Origin: Norana najaformis
Lineage: Eukaryota > Annelida > Clitellata > Crassiclitellata > Hormogastridae
Direction of reading: 5' to 3'
Assembly: GCA_964023275.1 (NCBI GenBank)
Contig: OZ029918.1
Coordinates: 37,402,977 to 37,466,976, forward strand
DNA length: 64,000 nucleotides
This document shows positions 1 to 10,576 of the stretch, in pieces. The notes beneath the pieces were generated by a model, which saw only the letters and a program-made list of their open reading frames with translations, ran no database searches and was not told where the DNA came from. The translations under genes were made by a program, and so were the position numbers. Numbering within the stretch: the first letter of the stretch is position 1; each line of letters opens with the position of its first letter.

Positions 1-516
1 AGACGAGTGGGATGAAACTATTAAATGGACAGTAGACTCCTATGGGCTTTCAGCCCATGGACAGTACAGTGATAATGATTGTTTAGATTTTCAGCGCTTT
101 GCCATTATAGGTCGGCCCTTTAACACCATTACCTAACAAATTGATTTTACTCCCCCGAATCTTGATATGTTCTAACAGTTCTACAATTTTTAAAATTCTC
201 CAGAGATTATTTTAATTCCTGATAGATCATATTTACATCCAGTAAAAATAATAATATAAATAGTAGTAGTTTAGTATTAGTATTAGTAGAAGTGGTAGCA
301 GCAGCAGCATTAGTAGCAGCAGCAGTAGTGGTAGTAGTAACTAGTAGTAGTAGTGGTAGTAGAAGTAGAAGTAATAGTATTAGTAATAGCAGTAAGAGTA
401 AACCTGTACTACTAAATATATATATATCGATTTTCCTACACGTGAAACCAAGATTTTGTTAAATCGATGGAATATTCATTTGGATTACTGTATCAACATT
501 CATTTTTCTTGACTAG
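1..516 (+). other. Intron 2 of P450 gene 1 (3' part)
   Basis: This stretch ends in a pyrimidine-rich acceptor (tttcttgactag) directly before exon 3 of gene 1. No sequence like exon 2 of the other copies is present, so exons 1 and 2 must lie left of the window or be lost. Intron 2 is about 460-615 bp in the other copies; here it is at least 516 bp because of a trinucleotide repeat. Confidence 0.6.
247..405. repeat. Trinucleotide (TAG/GTA)n microsatellite
   Basis: An imperfect run of tagtagtag / agcagcagc / gtagtagta units inside intron 2 of gene 1. The matching intron of other copies lacks it, so it expanded in this copy. It has no coding potential that continues into flanking sequence. Confidence 0.85.
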
Positions 517-2251
517 GTATAATTTACGCAAGATACAACGACGTTTTTAAGAAGCACCACAAGCTGTGCCTTGCCATTCTCAAGGAGTTCGGGTTCGGAA
601 TCAACAGCGTTTCTGAGACTCGAATTCTTCAAGAAGTGGAATCACTAATCGAGGAAATTCTTCAACTTAACAGCCGCCCATTTTATCCCAAACTCATGAC
701 TGTTTTCTGTACTTCCCGTATTGTTGCGAGTATTTTATTCGGGAAAACATTCGTGACGTTGGGCAAGAGCCACAGAATAGCTGAATGCGTCACCAAATAT
801 GGGGAAAACGTCGACTATGCAGTTGACTTCGCCCCTTTTCTGAGGTTCATTCCGAAATTCCGAAGACAGATTTCCGCTATGGAGCGGTACCACAAAGAAA
901 TATTGGATGGCGTCAAAGAAGGAATCGAGTGCAGCAAGTCTAGTGAACAGGAGTCATCATTCGTGAGGAGATTCGTAGAAATTCAGGGACCCGATTATGA
1001 CCACCAGGACCTTCTCTATATCGTTCGGGACCTGTGTTTTGCTAGTTCAGATACCGTATCGATAACACTCCAGTGGGCATTGGTGGAATTAGCCAACCAT
1101 CCAGAAGTTCAGACTCGCTTTCAAAAGGAAATCGATGACGTGGTACCAAAGGAGAGGTTTCCATCACTGGATGATAAATCGCGTATGCATTACACGGAGG
1201 CTGTGATCCTGGAAGTCATGAGACGACATACTGCTTTACCGCTGTATGTGCCGCACCTTACGCTCAGAGACACAGAGGTTCTTGGATACTACATACCCAA
1301 GGGATGCATGGTAATCATCACATAACGATTCCTATCGAATCATTAAGGCTGGCGAGTAGCATCTACAAGTGGTTCTTCTCTGACAGCATTCCCATTAACA
1401 TTTAATGGCTGTAAAGGTCGAAAATTGGAAATTGGGTGCAATATGAGCTCCAGTGGGCAGGCTGGCAGGGTGGAAGGCGCTAAATAAATATCAAGATGCC
1501 TTTGATATACCTTATTTTCCTGGGACGCAACTTCTCCTTGGTCTCTAAGTCACTTTTATCTCAGCATAATGCGCCTGGCTGTGCAAGTCATGAACTATGT
1601 CTGAGGTATTTCTTAACCCTAATAAATCGAATAAGGTTAAGAATTATAACTAAGCAGTAATATAAAAGTACAGTAAAAGTTAAGCTTCCATGTTATTATA
1701 GTGGAACGCTGGCTTATTTCGTTAATCTAGAAATTTCAGCAAGCGATGAATGAATGCCAGGGTCCCAGATATGGGACTATTGAATTGCTAATCTTGCCGT
1801 TTGCTTCCCAGGTTACGCCACGACGAAATTCAGTCGGTTGTTGTGGCTAAAGTACTATCCAATACACTAAGGAATTTAAAATTACCTTTTGGGTCTTTAA
1901 AATTTTTGTCAGTGGCAAATTATGTTCATTGTGTTTTGCCTAGGTCCTCGCTAACGCTCTCAGCGCTCACTTGGACTCAAAGTCCTGGAAAGACCCGGAG
2001 AACTTCAGACCGGAGAGATTCCTGAGCGAAGATCACACGATAATTGGAAGTGAAAAAGTAATCGCATTTGGACTGGGTAAGGTTCAACGGGTTTATTCTT
2101 AGGCTCAATTTTGAAACTGCGAAAACTCAATTTCAAGTCGTCTGACTGTTGTTGCTCGACATGACTTTTCCAACGCATTTTTGGTTTAAGCGAACATTGT
2201 GTTTACGATTTTGACGCAACAGAAGTAATTGGATTAATAATAATAACATTA

Positions 2252-2323
<72 letters not shown>

Positions 2324-3268
2324 GTAATAATAATAATAATAGTAATAAGACAATTTCTATAGCGCCGTAACACGGCCGAGGCCGAAGGAAAGGGCGCTGT
2401 ACATAAGTTCAGGCGACAATAGAAAATTAACTACAGTCATACGATAATTTAAATAGAAACGTTTTAAGTCCTTTCTTAAAGGATTATGGATTATGTCATA
2501 TCATCCACCATAGGAAAGTCTGGAAGCATTTATATTTAACATAGCTCTACTGATTTTGCTAACTGAACTAAAATTACGGAATTTCCTTTCTCTTGCACAT
2601 CCAGGTTGGCGTGGCAAGAGCCATTTTTGTTCAAACAACCCCCTTTCTACCATGCGGTGTAAACCCCAATGGCCCCGGACTATGGCTGGGAGACGGGGTT
2701 GACGCTGCAGCATTTTCAATGACCTAGACAATCGGCTTGTTTTGCACCGGAATTGTAGCAACTTCGGACTGTGCATCAAACCTGGTGGCTACGAGGAGCA
2801 TATGCACACCACCAGACTCGGTTGAGTTGGGCCTCAACCCCAGCGGTCCTCGAGCTGTGCCTGAGAGGCGCGGTGGGGTCAATGGGGGCTAGTGACGCCC
2901 ACTGGAAAAGGATGAGAAACGCCAAGAGGCCTCAAACAGGCCTTTTGCATCTACTCCATGTCTCACGGAGCCACATCCGCCTATATCCCCCACTCCAGTT
3001 CACCTCTCATAAAAACATTTCAGTGCTTCGCTGAAATTAGTTGAACCAACAATTTTTCCTCTGGTCTGTTCTAGGAAAGCGTTCTTGCCTTGGAGAGGTT
3101 CTTGCTCGTCAGGAGATCTTCCTCTTTCTCGCCAGTCTCGTCCGACGTTTCGATATTCGACCACCAGAGGGTCAGAACTCGATCACAGTGGAGGAGGTCA
3201 GACTGGGAAGCATGCGTCCTTCGAAATTCGAAGTCAGACTGATTCCGAGAACAATGACCAAGAACTGA
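517..3268 (+). CDS. Cytochrome P450, clan 2 (CYP2-like), gene 1, 5'-partial
   Basis: Exons at 517-1310, 1944-2076 and 3075-3268 join in frame to give 373 residues, the C-terminal three quarters of a microsomal P450; exons 1-2 are not in the window. Exon 3 starts [16 protein letters not shown] and contains an I-helix core FASSDTV with the acid-threonine pair D-T. The ExxR helix is EVMR, exon 4 has FRPERFL, and [10 protein letters not shown] spans exons 4 and 5. Exon 3 is one codon shorter than in the other copies (GKSHRIAE against GNWHKRIAE). This copy is the most divergent readable one and shares exon 4 (SEDHTIIG) and intron 3 with the last pseudogene at 57-63 kb. Intron 4 is enlarged to about 1 kb by a retroposon. 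No AATAAA is seen where the other copies have it. It is probably functional if its upstream exons exist. Confidence 0.85.
2237..2480 (-). mobile_element. Retroposon 3' end (minus strand) with (ATT)n tail
   Basis: A run of about 110 bp of AAT repeats (2237-2350) is followed by a GC-richer stretch which, on the minus strand, ends ggcgctatagaaattgtc before the ATT tail. That GCGCTATA(G/T)AAAT core with a simple-repeat tail is typical of L2/CR1-like LINE 3' ends and the SINEs that borrow them. The homologous introns of genes 2-6 lack it: the flanks attggatta and gattatgtcata correspond to contiguous sequence there. The boundaries are approximate. Confidence 0.55.
2600..3010. other. Unassigned extra sequence in intron 4 of gene 1
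   Basis: About 400 bp of GC-richer sequence that I cannot align with intron 4 of the other copies. Both strands hold only short open frames without recognisable motifs. It is probably another inserted repeat, but I cannot name it. Confidence 0.3.
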
Positions 3269-5108
3269 AGAATTGAAAACATTGAGTTTTAGCAGCAAGG
3301 CGCTTTGCCGTTGCAAAATGCTAAGGCTAGCAGAAACTATTCATGTAATAGTTTCGCTATATATTTAACGAATTTTGTCAACGCTTTTTGTATTGCTTGC
3401 TTATAGACGGACCCAAATAAGTAGGACTAGGGTTCCTTTTGAGTCTGGCCTTTTGTAATGCAAATAAGCTGCTTTCCTTATTTTCAGTTTGTCTTTGTCA
3501 CTTTCTAGATTGCTTAATGAATGAAAGAATGATTAGATCAAGGAATAGACCTGTCAGCATGATTCAAACTTAAACACAACTCTGACTATAGTTTGTTGAC
3601 TGAAGAAGATTCTTTTGCGAATGACCAGTAATGCAAGCACCCCTAGAAAAAGTTTTGTACAAGTAAATGAAAATGTATGAAATCTCTATTTGAAGAACTA
3701 TTGGATAAGATCGAGATTTGTAAAGAGATTTTCAAACAAAGATTAAAGAACGGTAGATGATTTTTAACTGACTCCGAAAAAGGTGTGGTGTTTGTTCAAA
3801 AGAGGGCTTCAATAAATATATTTTTTCACTCTTCTCACGAGCAATTTGCTCGAAATGATTTGGAAGCAGCTAAATATGCACTGTACAGGCATTCGGTGAT
3901 ATTTTCAACAAAGAAACTACATTCTTCCGATTATAAACAATTGTTTTAAACCACAACTCAGCCTTTAGTTATTTCATGCCTCTAATACTTTCTCTGCACA
4001 AAGTAAGGCTAATCGCGTCTTCATTTATATAGCACCTCTGAAGAAAACTACTCAGGCATGTTCCTGACCTAACAACAGAAGACCGAGATAGATTAGATTG
4101 GTCTTCAACGGCTGGTGATATAGAGGCAGGGAAAAGAATAAGAAGCTATTGTTGGTTCAGGTAAAAGGCAGCCTGTTCCCAAGTGTGAAACTTCATATTG
4201 AATGTGTAGCCCATTTAAGCTAGTCTGTCTGAAGGCGCTGGTCTAGCAATTTTCCATTTTTGACATGACAGAACTATAGTCTGTGTGAACGACAAACGTT
4301 TCTGTGTTTGCAGATCACAGAGATCTGATTGGCTGATAACGCTTTAGGAAAGACGACATATAAGCAGATTGGTTAGCTGCAGAGAGTCTTGCCTATTACG
4401 AAAGCAATCTAGTAAATGATTCTGGACCTGAAAGGCAGCCAGTGTAATTATACAAGAGTTCCATTTTCCATTGAGCAACATGTTGCTGCTGTCACCAAAT
4501 CTGCTTTCTTCCAACTCGGAATCTTGAGGTAGAAGCACATCCGGCTTATTCTTACTAACCACTTGGTCTCTTATATTGCTGTTGTTCAGTAAAGATTAGT
4601 CTAAGCAAATTCCATTCCTTACCACACTTCTTCGTATAATATCAGTAGACTAAAGCGCGTGCAGAATATGGAATTACTTGTAAAAACAAACTTTCCTCTG
4701 CTGATATTCTTGCGCAACTTTATTGGCTTCGTGTCTGACGGGGCATTGATTTCAAACTAGCAGTTGTTACCTATGGATTCCTTTACACTCAGTAACATTC
4801 ATACCTCCAATCATTAATTGATTATCATGTCACAGCAACCTTTCGTGGGCAAGGCCATTGAGGAGCTTATTTTTAGTTCAGCCACACTAGTAGTCTGAAA
4901 CAATATTTTTATCCGTAAGGTCTGGGCCATCAAATCCATCATTCACGCAGCAAGTTGCACCAATTATTCATGAATTCATCGGACACTTAGTTTATACGTT
5001 CCTTCATTCATTATGTCCCTCCCTCTAAAGAATGACTCAAAGACTCTGATTCAAGCTTGACGTCTGGCACGTTAATTTATTATTTATTCATTAATTCATT
5101 CATTTTGA
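3269..5108. other. 3' flank of gene 1, no gene recognised
   Basis: Diverged version of the spacer that follows the other P450 copies: parts around 3400-3620 resemble 63130-63400 (tgtctttgtcac, aatgaatgaa, taaacacaac). No exon-like sequence, conserved open frame or RNA gene is visible. A possible polyadenylation hexamer in an AT-rich context (ttcaataaatat) lies near 3810, more than 500 bp from the stop codon. Confidence 0.45.
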
Positions 5109-5182
5109 ATCGTAATCGTAATCCCGAGATTTATACAGCGCCCAACGAAAGCCTCGTCAGGGGACCAGCTTGTTCAAAGGCG
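5109..5182 (-). mobile_element. LINE 3'-end fragment (GATTAC-tailed family), minus strand
   Basis: Reads on the minus strand as ...aagctggtcccc...ggcttTCGTTGGGCGCTGTAtaaatctcggg ending in GATTACGATTACGA. The same terminus occurs about nine times in the window in both orientations. Only the last 75 bp or so is present, which is typical 5' truncation. Confidence 0.7.
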
Positions 5183-5594
5183 GTCGTTTGTTCGTTTTTT
5201 CATTCAATCATCATGTTGCTCAAAGCTAAGAGTGAAGTCAAGTGTTAGGCTACTTTGAGAGTCGTAATTTCTTTCTGACAGGTTATAATCTGTAACTGTT
5301 CTATTGACTTAGTGATTTGAGGGAATGTGATGTCAACGCCGATGGGTGGCAAGAAGTATTGCACTAAGCAGTGCTTCTTACTGCGCGAGTAATACTAGGC
5401 CTACGAGGAAGCCTGCTAATTAACCTTGTAGAATTTCTTATAGTGACAGTAGAAAGGAAACCTGCGTTATAAGACAACATACTATAAATATTTGGCGCAA
5501 GAATTTGCTCAACTGATTTTTAAAATTAAACAGAAAACGAACGTGATAAAGAAAGCGAAAGCGGCTTTCTCTCAGGTGCTTAATGCCCACAAAT

Positions 5595-5836
5595 ACTCAC
5601 TTAATGCCCACCCCTTCTTCTTCTTGTCTCTTTCTCCTCTCCAACTCCAAACACCACCACCCGCATAGCTGCCACGCTGTCTCTCCGTCTGACTTTCGGA
5701 TCGTGACCTGGAACCGAACCCATTTGCCTATCGATTTTGTTTTGACTGAACGCCTGTGAATAAGCTGGTCCCCGCGGCGCGGCTTTCGTTGGGCGCTGTA
5801 GAAATCTCGGAATTACAATTACGATTACGATTACAA
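5595..5836 (+). mobile_element. LINE 3'-end fragment (GATTAC-tailed family), plus strand
   Basis: Begins near tcttcttgtctctttctcctctcc, runs through cgcctgtgaataagctgg and ggcgcggctttcgttgggcg, and ends in attacgattacgattac. It matches the longer copy at 43630-44095 without the protein-coding part. The flanks on both sides are ordinary P450 spacer, so it is an insertion. Confidence 0.7.
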
Positions 5837-6054
5837 ACCCTGGTGACCCTATGTAATTGTTAGTTCGGCTCCGCCGAAGCGTTTAGCCGTTTCATTAAAA
5901 ACTATGTTGCCTACGATGCATCCATTTACTGGTTCAAACATTTCTGACCTAAATTGTATCTTAAAATAGGCTGTACTCCCTCCCATCGGCCGTCTGGGTC
6001 GCTTCGACGCATCCATTCGTTTATCATGTGCGCATGTATGTATGCATGCATGCA

Positions 6055-6500
6055 TGTATCTAGATATTGATATATCACCTTTTAAGTACCCCTCAAAAGT
6101 GTTACCTGCGCTAGTCCAAATGGCCTGAATTAAAGTTTCTTAAGGAAAACTCATTCATCTGTAATGAAGTAATGCTCAGAAACCGGAGAATTCATTAGTG
6201 GCGGGTTCTCGCACACACGTAGTTTCCCACCAAAGGTTGACAGTTGATGTTAAGTCTAATACTGACAATTGATACCACGTTTTGTTTCCTACCTTCCTCC
6301 TATGTTGCATGAAAACACAGGACCAAATTTCTCCGCTGATTTCATGAAGTAGTCTGGCAAGACGTTCACTCCTCCACGAAGAATTCCACCGAAAAGTGGT
6401 AGAGTTGGTAGTGAAGGTGGATATCGTCTTTGCCCATCCTTCAATTCGTTTCTTTTGATGAAGAGAAGGATGAAGATAATGATAGAACTGCACTAGCCAC
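6055..6500 (-). pseudogene. Inverted orphan P450 exon 1 with part of intron 1
   Basis: On the minus strand, 6480 down to about 6294 encodes [20 protein letters not shown], then a PPSLPTLPLFGGILRGG segment and a C-terminal part ending FSCNIGGR before a gtagg donor, as in the plus-strand copies. The following minus-strand sequence matches the start of intron 1 (ggtatcaat, gacttaacatcaactgtc). The 5' coding end is lost: an in-frame TAG precedes the hydrophobic segment and the usual start is absent. No exons 2-5 follow. This is a non-functional inverted fragment. Its GGR ending resembles gene 3 more than gene 2. Confidence 0.85.
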
Positions 6501-6545
6501 CATAATCAGTCTTTGAATCTCCAGGTAAAAATCAGTTGGCACCAA

Positions 6546-6605
6546 AAATTATAAACAGACAGACAGATAGAACGACAGACAGAAAGACAGACAGACAGAC
6601 AGACA
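6546..6605. repeat. (ACAG)n microsatellite
   Basis: Imperfect tetranucleotide run (gacagacagata, gacagacagaaagacagacagac) between the inverted exon-1 fragment and the palindromic array. Confidence 0.85.
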
Positions 6606-6641
6606 CATGCATTGAGACCGGAAGGTTGGCGACGTTTTTAT

Positions 6642-6740
6642 TGCGCACTAGATAGCTTTCTAGTGCGCACTAGATATTATCTAGTGGCCACTAGATAATA
6701 TCTAGTGCGCACTAGATAATATCTAGTGCGCACTAGATAA
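6642..6740. repeat. Palindromic repeat array (CACTAGATAATATCTAGTG)
   Basis: Tandem, self-complementary units built from ctagataatatctag joined by tagtgcgcacta, both perfect palindromes. The array can fold into several alternative hairpins. The first unit is interrupted (gatagctttcta) and one joint reads ggcc instead of gcgc. It looks like the end of an inverted-repeat DNA element or a hairpin-driven expansion. No coding content. Confidence 0.8.
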
Positions 6741-7166
6741 ATAAAAAAATCGCATGTTCCCTATGGGCTTCCCTAGGCATCCGAATTTCAGTCCTAACTG
6801 TCTGTGAACTCGATTTCATTATAAAAATGGCTCGTGAATCCCGCAGCGTCCTTGTACTTTGCCTAGATAATATCTAGTGCGCACTAGATAAATAAAAAAA
6901 TCGCATGTTCCCTATGGGCTTCCCTAGGCATCCGAATTTCAGTCCTAACTGTCTGTGAACTCGATTTCATCCTAAAAATGGCTCGTGAATCCCGCAGCGT
7001 CCTTGTACTTTGCCTAGATAATATCTAGTGCGCACTAGATAAATAAAAAAATCGCATGTTCCCTATGGGCTTCCCTAGGCATCCGAATTTCAGTCCTAAC
7101 TGTCTGTGAACTCGATTTCATCCTAAAAATGGCTCGTGAATCCCGCAGCGTCCTTGTACTTTGCCT
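6714..7166. repeat. Three tandem 151-bp units
   Basis: The unit starts agataatatctagtgcgcac and ends cttgtactttgcct. It begins at 6714, 6865 and 7016, exactly 151 bp apart. Units differ by only a few bases (tttcattataaaa in the first, tttcatcctaaaa in the others), so the triplication is young. Each unit contains half of the neighbouring palindrome plus the start of the open frame at 7129. The third unit runs on into unique sequence. Confidence 0.9.
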
Positions 7167-7272
7167 TGCCGTCTCCGTTGTTGCTCTGTATGCCATAAAA
7201 GCTGAGTTTCTAAGAATTCAAGCATACACAGATAAGGCGTGGACAAATTTGGAACCGTCAACAACATACAAG
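7129..7272 (+). CDS. Possible first exon with signal peptide (uncertain)
   Basis: A 48-codon open frame starts MARESRSVLVLCLAVSVVAL and continues YAIKAEFLRIQAYTDKAWTN before ending STTYK at a good splice donor (AAG|GTAAAG). A basic N-terminus, a 16-residue hydrophobic core and an Ala-rich end resemble a secretory signal peptide. The homologous sequence recurs in other spacers (about 15776, 23310, 28180, 42990, 56370) with the donor kept, but the start codon or frame is lost there. It could be the first exon of a small secreted-protein gene, a relic of one, or chance. No second exon was identified. Confidence 0.25.
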
Positions 7273-7383
7273 GTAAAGATCCAGGTTTTTCAATTATTTG
7301 TATTAATTGTTAAACGACAATATATACTGTAATGACAAGTATGTGCCTACTGTATGTAGATATGTTTTTAATCATATATAAAG

Positions 7384-8165
7384 ATGCGCGATAGTCAAGC
7401 GGTTAACATGTTGGAATATCAACTCAGGGATCGGGTTTCAAATCTCTACCACGACGCAAATATTACTCCAATCTTGACTTTTACAATGCCCTCTTCTGTA
7501 ATCTCCACCAGGACGCATATATCACTCCAAACTTGACTTTTACAATTCCCTCTTCTGTAGCATCGTGACTTATCTCAACGGCTAAAAACAATTCAGAACG
7601 CTCTTGTGCACGCAGTAACCAATATCTACAAATACATAACCCCATAACCTCAGTTTTCTAACCATTCATTGGCTTAATGGTCCCTCAGCGCATCCTGTAC
7701 TAAATCGTATCTCTTATCTACAATGCCCTTAAAACTTCTCTAAAATTCGCCGACCATTCACTATCCAACCGCCCAAATACTCTCGCTCTTTCTCATGCCG
7801 ATCTCCATATCGGTCTTTAGTTTTCTCCGCTCTGAAATTTTGCAAACCTCTCCTCATATCAACGAGGCGCACACTCTTTGGAACGGAAGCCCCAAGGCCT
7901 CCGCCCGTTTGTCATCCAAGCCTGTCAAAACGAGAACTCCTCTGATCGCCATCTCCTGCAAATATCCACTCAAAACCTAACAATCCAAGGTATCATATTC
8001 TGCTTCTGCACATTCCACTTTCTACTCCTGGTCCATCTCCTGACTACCATCACCACCGATTTCCACCGTTGCACCATACTGTCTACCTGGTTTGACTTCT
8101 CGTTCCGTTTTTGACCTAGCACCGAAACTGAACAAATAACCAGGCTCTTGTGGACTTAGTTTGAT
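7384..8165 (+). mobile_element. tRNA-headed retroposon fused to LINE RT 3' part
   Basis: The head has a Pol III A box (TAGTCAAGCGG, 7392-7402) and a B-box-like GGGTTTCAAATCT near 7433. Next come decayed reverse-transcriptase C-terminal signatures in several frames: LDFYNSLFC, VPQRILY, IYNALKTS and, near 7880, LWNG.PQGLRPF, matching the LINE pattern LDYCNSLLY...VPQRI.YK...LWNSLP. About 55 bp inside it (around 7440-7560) are doubled. The copy is heavily broken. The same block recurs at 28436-29160. Confidence 0.6.
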
Positions 8166-8729
8166 AATTGTGAGCCCAACGAAAGCTCAGGTGAAAATGA
8201 TTATCTCCCTGATGCAGCATTCGTTTTGAGCTGAGGTTTTTGGAGACTTATTTTCCTCTTCCACTTGCGTTTTCAATACCTCGGGTTAAGGGTCATGGGC
8301 GGAACAAAGAGAAGTACTTGACACGGAGAGGAATCATGCTTTATGTTAATCTTAGCGTTTAGTCCATTCAATGAACTTTTGACCCTAGAAATTGGAAACA
8401 GTCCGCAAGGGCAAAAAGCTATTTCTTGATTTCTCATCCATTAGTGCGCCATAACGAAGTCAGCAATAAAATGAATACATTGACCGTAGACTATCGATGG
8501 GAAGAGCAGGTGGTGTGGAAGAGCACTGGCCATCATCCACCATTTGCTGAAAGCTAAGAAAAATGAAGTCGCAAATCCTTCATGGTATACTCATGGATTC
8601 CTCTCTGAGTTCACATCGGGCACTGCTATTCTCTCATTCTAATCGTCAACCACACGTCAACCATATTTGCTATAATGGTTGTGTACATAGTCAACGAACT
8701 CTCACAAAGTACCTGATCGACGATCAAAT
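8166..8729. other. Spacer, no gene recognised
   Basis: P450-array spacer also present at 29165-29717. Its right part aligns loosely with 16200-16410 (tggattcctctc, gaactctc). No coding or RNA feature seen. Confidence 0.4.
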
Positions 8730-8888
8730 CGTAATCGTAACCGTAATCGTAATTCCGAGATTTATACAGTGCCCAACGAAAGCCGCGCCGCGGGGACCAG
8801 CTTATTCACAGGCGCTCAGTCAAAACAAAATCGACAGGCAAAAGGGTTTGGTTCCAGATCAAGATCCAAAAGTCAAGCCGAGAGACAG
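8730..8888 (-). mobile_element. LINE 3'-end fragment (GATTAC-tailed), minus strand, with empty site elsewhere
   Basis: Minus-strand copy of the terminus, including the aaccgaacccattttgcctat-like segment, with its tail at the left (cgtaatcgtaaccgtaatcg). The homologous spacers at 16395-16425 and 43625-43655 read atcgaatct then cgatccacccg without it, giving a clear empty site. An identical insertion lies at 29718-29876, so it predates the 8-kb duplication. Confidence 0.75.
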
Positions 8889-9020
8889 CGATCCACCCGA
8901 TTTAACGCCGCGCTTAATAGCGACGCAGGGTTCTATGAGGTTCTTGATGCATTAAAAATCATAACAACCGAATCTTTACAGATGTTTGGTACAGCCACAG
9001 TAATCAACCTTACAAACTAA
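8889..9020 (+). mobile_element. Older LINE ORF C-terminal remnant
   Basis: The sequence cgatccacccgattta...gcgacgcagg...gaggttcttgatgcattaa corresponds to 16418-16480 and 43647-43710, where it leads into a LPPELRQF / FQSKLKTFLF tail typical of L2/CR1 ORF2 C-termini. Here it is shorter and decayed. Confidence 0.4.
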
Positions 9021-9482
9021 TGCAATACCGCCTTGCAACAACGTCGAACAACAATCTACCATAACACCAACTATAACCTCTTAACCAATTGCACCCTAGT
9101 CTATCTGACCCTCGACTCAACATAATTTCACCGTCGATTATCTCAGAACTCGAACCAAACTAACTTCGATTGCTATCTTCTGCGTACCGAACATTGCACC
9201 CCCCCCCCCCATTGTATACCTATCATGCGCCCGCGCATCAGCTCGGCAAACGCATAACCACATTACCACTGCACAAGGGCAAGCTCTAAAAAATTTCCAA
9301 CGCGTCATTACAAAGTCCACAAAAATGCGTTGACATAGTTAAATAATTGAGCTTTGGGCAACAGAACCTTTTAGTTCATTTCTGTTTCATAACCGGTAAT
9401 TTCATCACTAAAAGCAATAATCTATTTGCCTCTTATTAATTAGAAATGTAATTCTAATCTAATAACTTCTATTGCGCTGTTA

Positions 9483-9627
9483 TTGGGTCTTGAAATCTTC
9501 ACCCGAATTGAACCCTTTTGCCTATCAATTTTTTTACTGAATAAGCTGATCCACGTGACGTGGTTTTCATTGGGCGCTGTAGAAATTTCGAGATTGCGAT
9601 TACGATTATGTTAACGATTATTTTAAT
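9483..9627 (+). mobile_element. Diverged LINE 3'-end fragment, plus strand
   Basis: Contains cccttttgcctatca, gaataagctgatcc, cattgggcgctgtagaaat and a gattgcgattacgattatg tail. The homologous spacer at 17218-17235 reads gcgctgttatcacaaagccc straight through, so this is an insertion. It is older than the copies at 5595 and 43630, judged by its changes. Confidence 0.65.
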
Positions 9628-10319
9628 GCTCAAAGCATGATTCGATAGTCGCTTAAAGTAAATTCTAGCCAGAGTTGTAATCCATATAAGAAGCCCACTA
9701 AGAAACTTGATGGATCAAGAAATGGAACTCCCCAACTTTGGGCAATCCATTAGAAAGCATTACAACTGTAGTTTGTTAATGCTCTCTTCTTAAAGTTCAG
9801 AAATGTACATTGAAGCCGGGCAACATGAAGCATTAAAACCAACAAACAGACTGGGAAAACTGAGACTACCAGATACCAGAAACCCACACGTACCTCTGTC
9901 ACCAAGAAGTAGGCCTATCATTTGCTAACGCTTTCAGCTGGGAAATAAACGGTAAGTCCAGCAATGGATCTGTTCCGTGTCCAGGATCTTGGGATTCGAC
10001 CAAGGCCATTCAAGGGTCGACGATAAGATAACGAGAGCCTTAGCCGAGTTCCACTAGGTATGTTGTAGCTTTTAGCGTGCTTTCTTATAGAACGCCATGA
10101 TAAATACCATGCGGCTCGAACATTGTAGCCCCTGTTGGGTTCACCTTTGATCATGCATGGCACTAAAGTGTTCAGAGATAAATTTTCTACATTTTTTTAT
10201 TGAACAATAAAATATCTGAAACAAAAACTGAAATAAAGCATTGATTGATGGCGCTAAGCACTGCGCTCACAACCTTGCGCAATGTTCGGTTCAGGCAAGG
10301 TTCGAAAATGCATACCTGA

Positions 10320-10576
10320 TCGTGAAAGTATAAGAACAAATTCAGATGCATCGGGTGTAATTGATATTATGACGACCAGTTCTGTGATCAGTGAGAAAAT
10401 ATTAATTAAGCAGTTTAATTAATCCTAAAACTCACGAGACCGAGGCATTAAAGCAAGATCAAGGCTGCTGGAACCATGACAGCTAATACCTCTAACTTAT
10501 TCTTGGGAGAAAACAAAGGTTTGTTCTACAACAACAACGTATACTGTATACGTAAGATTACTCTTACACGTCTTAG
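10320..10576 (+). promoter_or_regulatory. Conserved 5' proximal block of gene 2
   Basis: This stretch is shared by the 5' sides of all six complete 5' ends in the window. It has a TATA-like aagtataagaac near 10326, an AT-rich inverted motif (ttaattaagcagtttaattaa), and the conserved gcatgacagctaa/cctctaacttattct stretch. It ends in acacgtcttag directly before the ATG, which could be the start of the leader or a splice acceptor. The CACGTG present in the gene-3-type promoters is absent here. A regulatory role is inferred from conservation alone. Confidence 0.4.

Noticed and set aside
636-1325. Stand-alone 229-residue protein starting at VESL (and equivalents in other copies)
   Set aside because: The frame is open upstream to a splice acceptor and downstream ends at a donor; it is an internal exon piece, not a gene with its own start.
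2501-3034. Open frames in the extra sequence of gene 1 intron 4
   Set aside because: Short, on both strands, without recognisable motifs; the region looks like an inserted repeat rather than a gene.
5819-5836. GATTAC repeats as telomere-like sequence
   Set aside because: The unit is not TTAGGG-like, and in every case it is the tail of the same LINE 3' end.
5849-6055. 68-codon minus-strand frame near the inverted exon 1
   Set aside because: Low-complexity CATG repeats and spacer sequence; not conserved in homologous spacers.
7384-7460. Functional tRNA gene
   Set aside because: A and B boxes are present, but the acceptor stem ends do not pair well, the anticodon arm is poor and it always continues into LINE sequence, so it is a retroposon head.
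9196-9214. Run of C residues as a functional element
   Set aside because: The duplicated copy near 30185 has only a short run, so it is a simple slippage tract.
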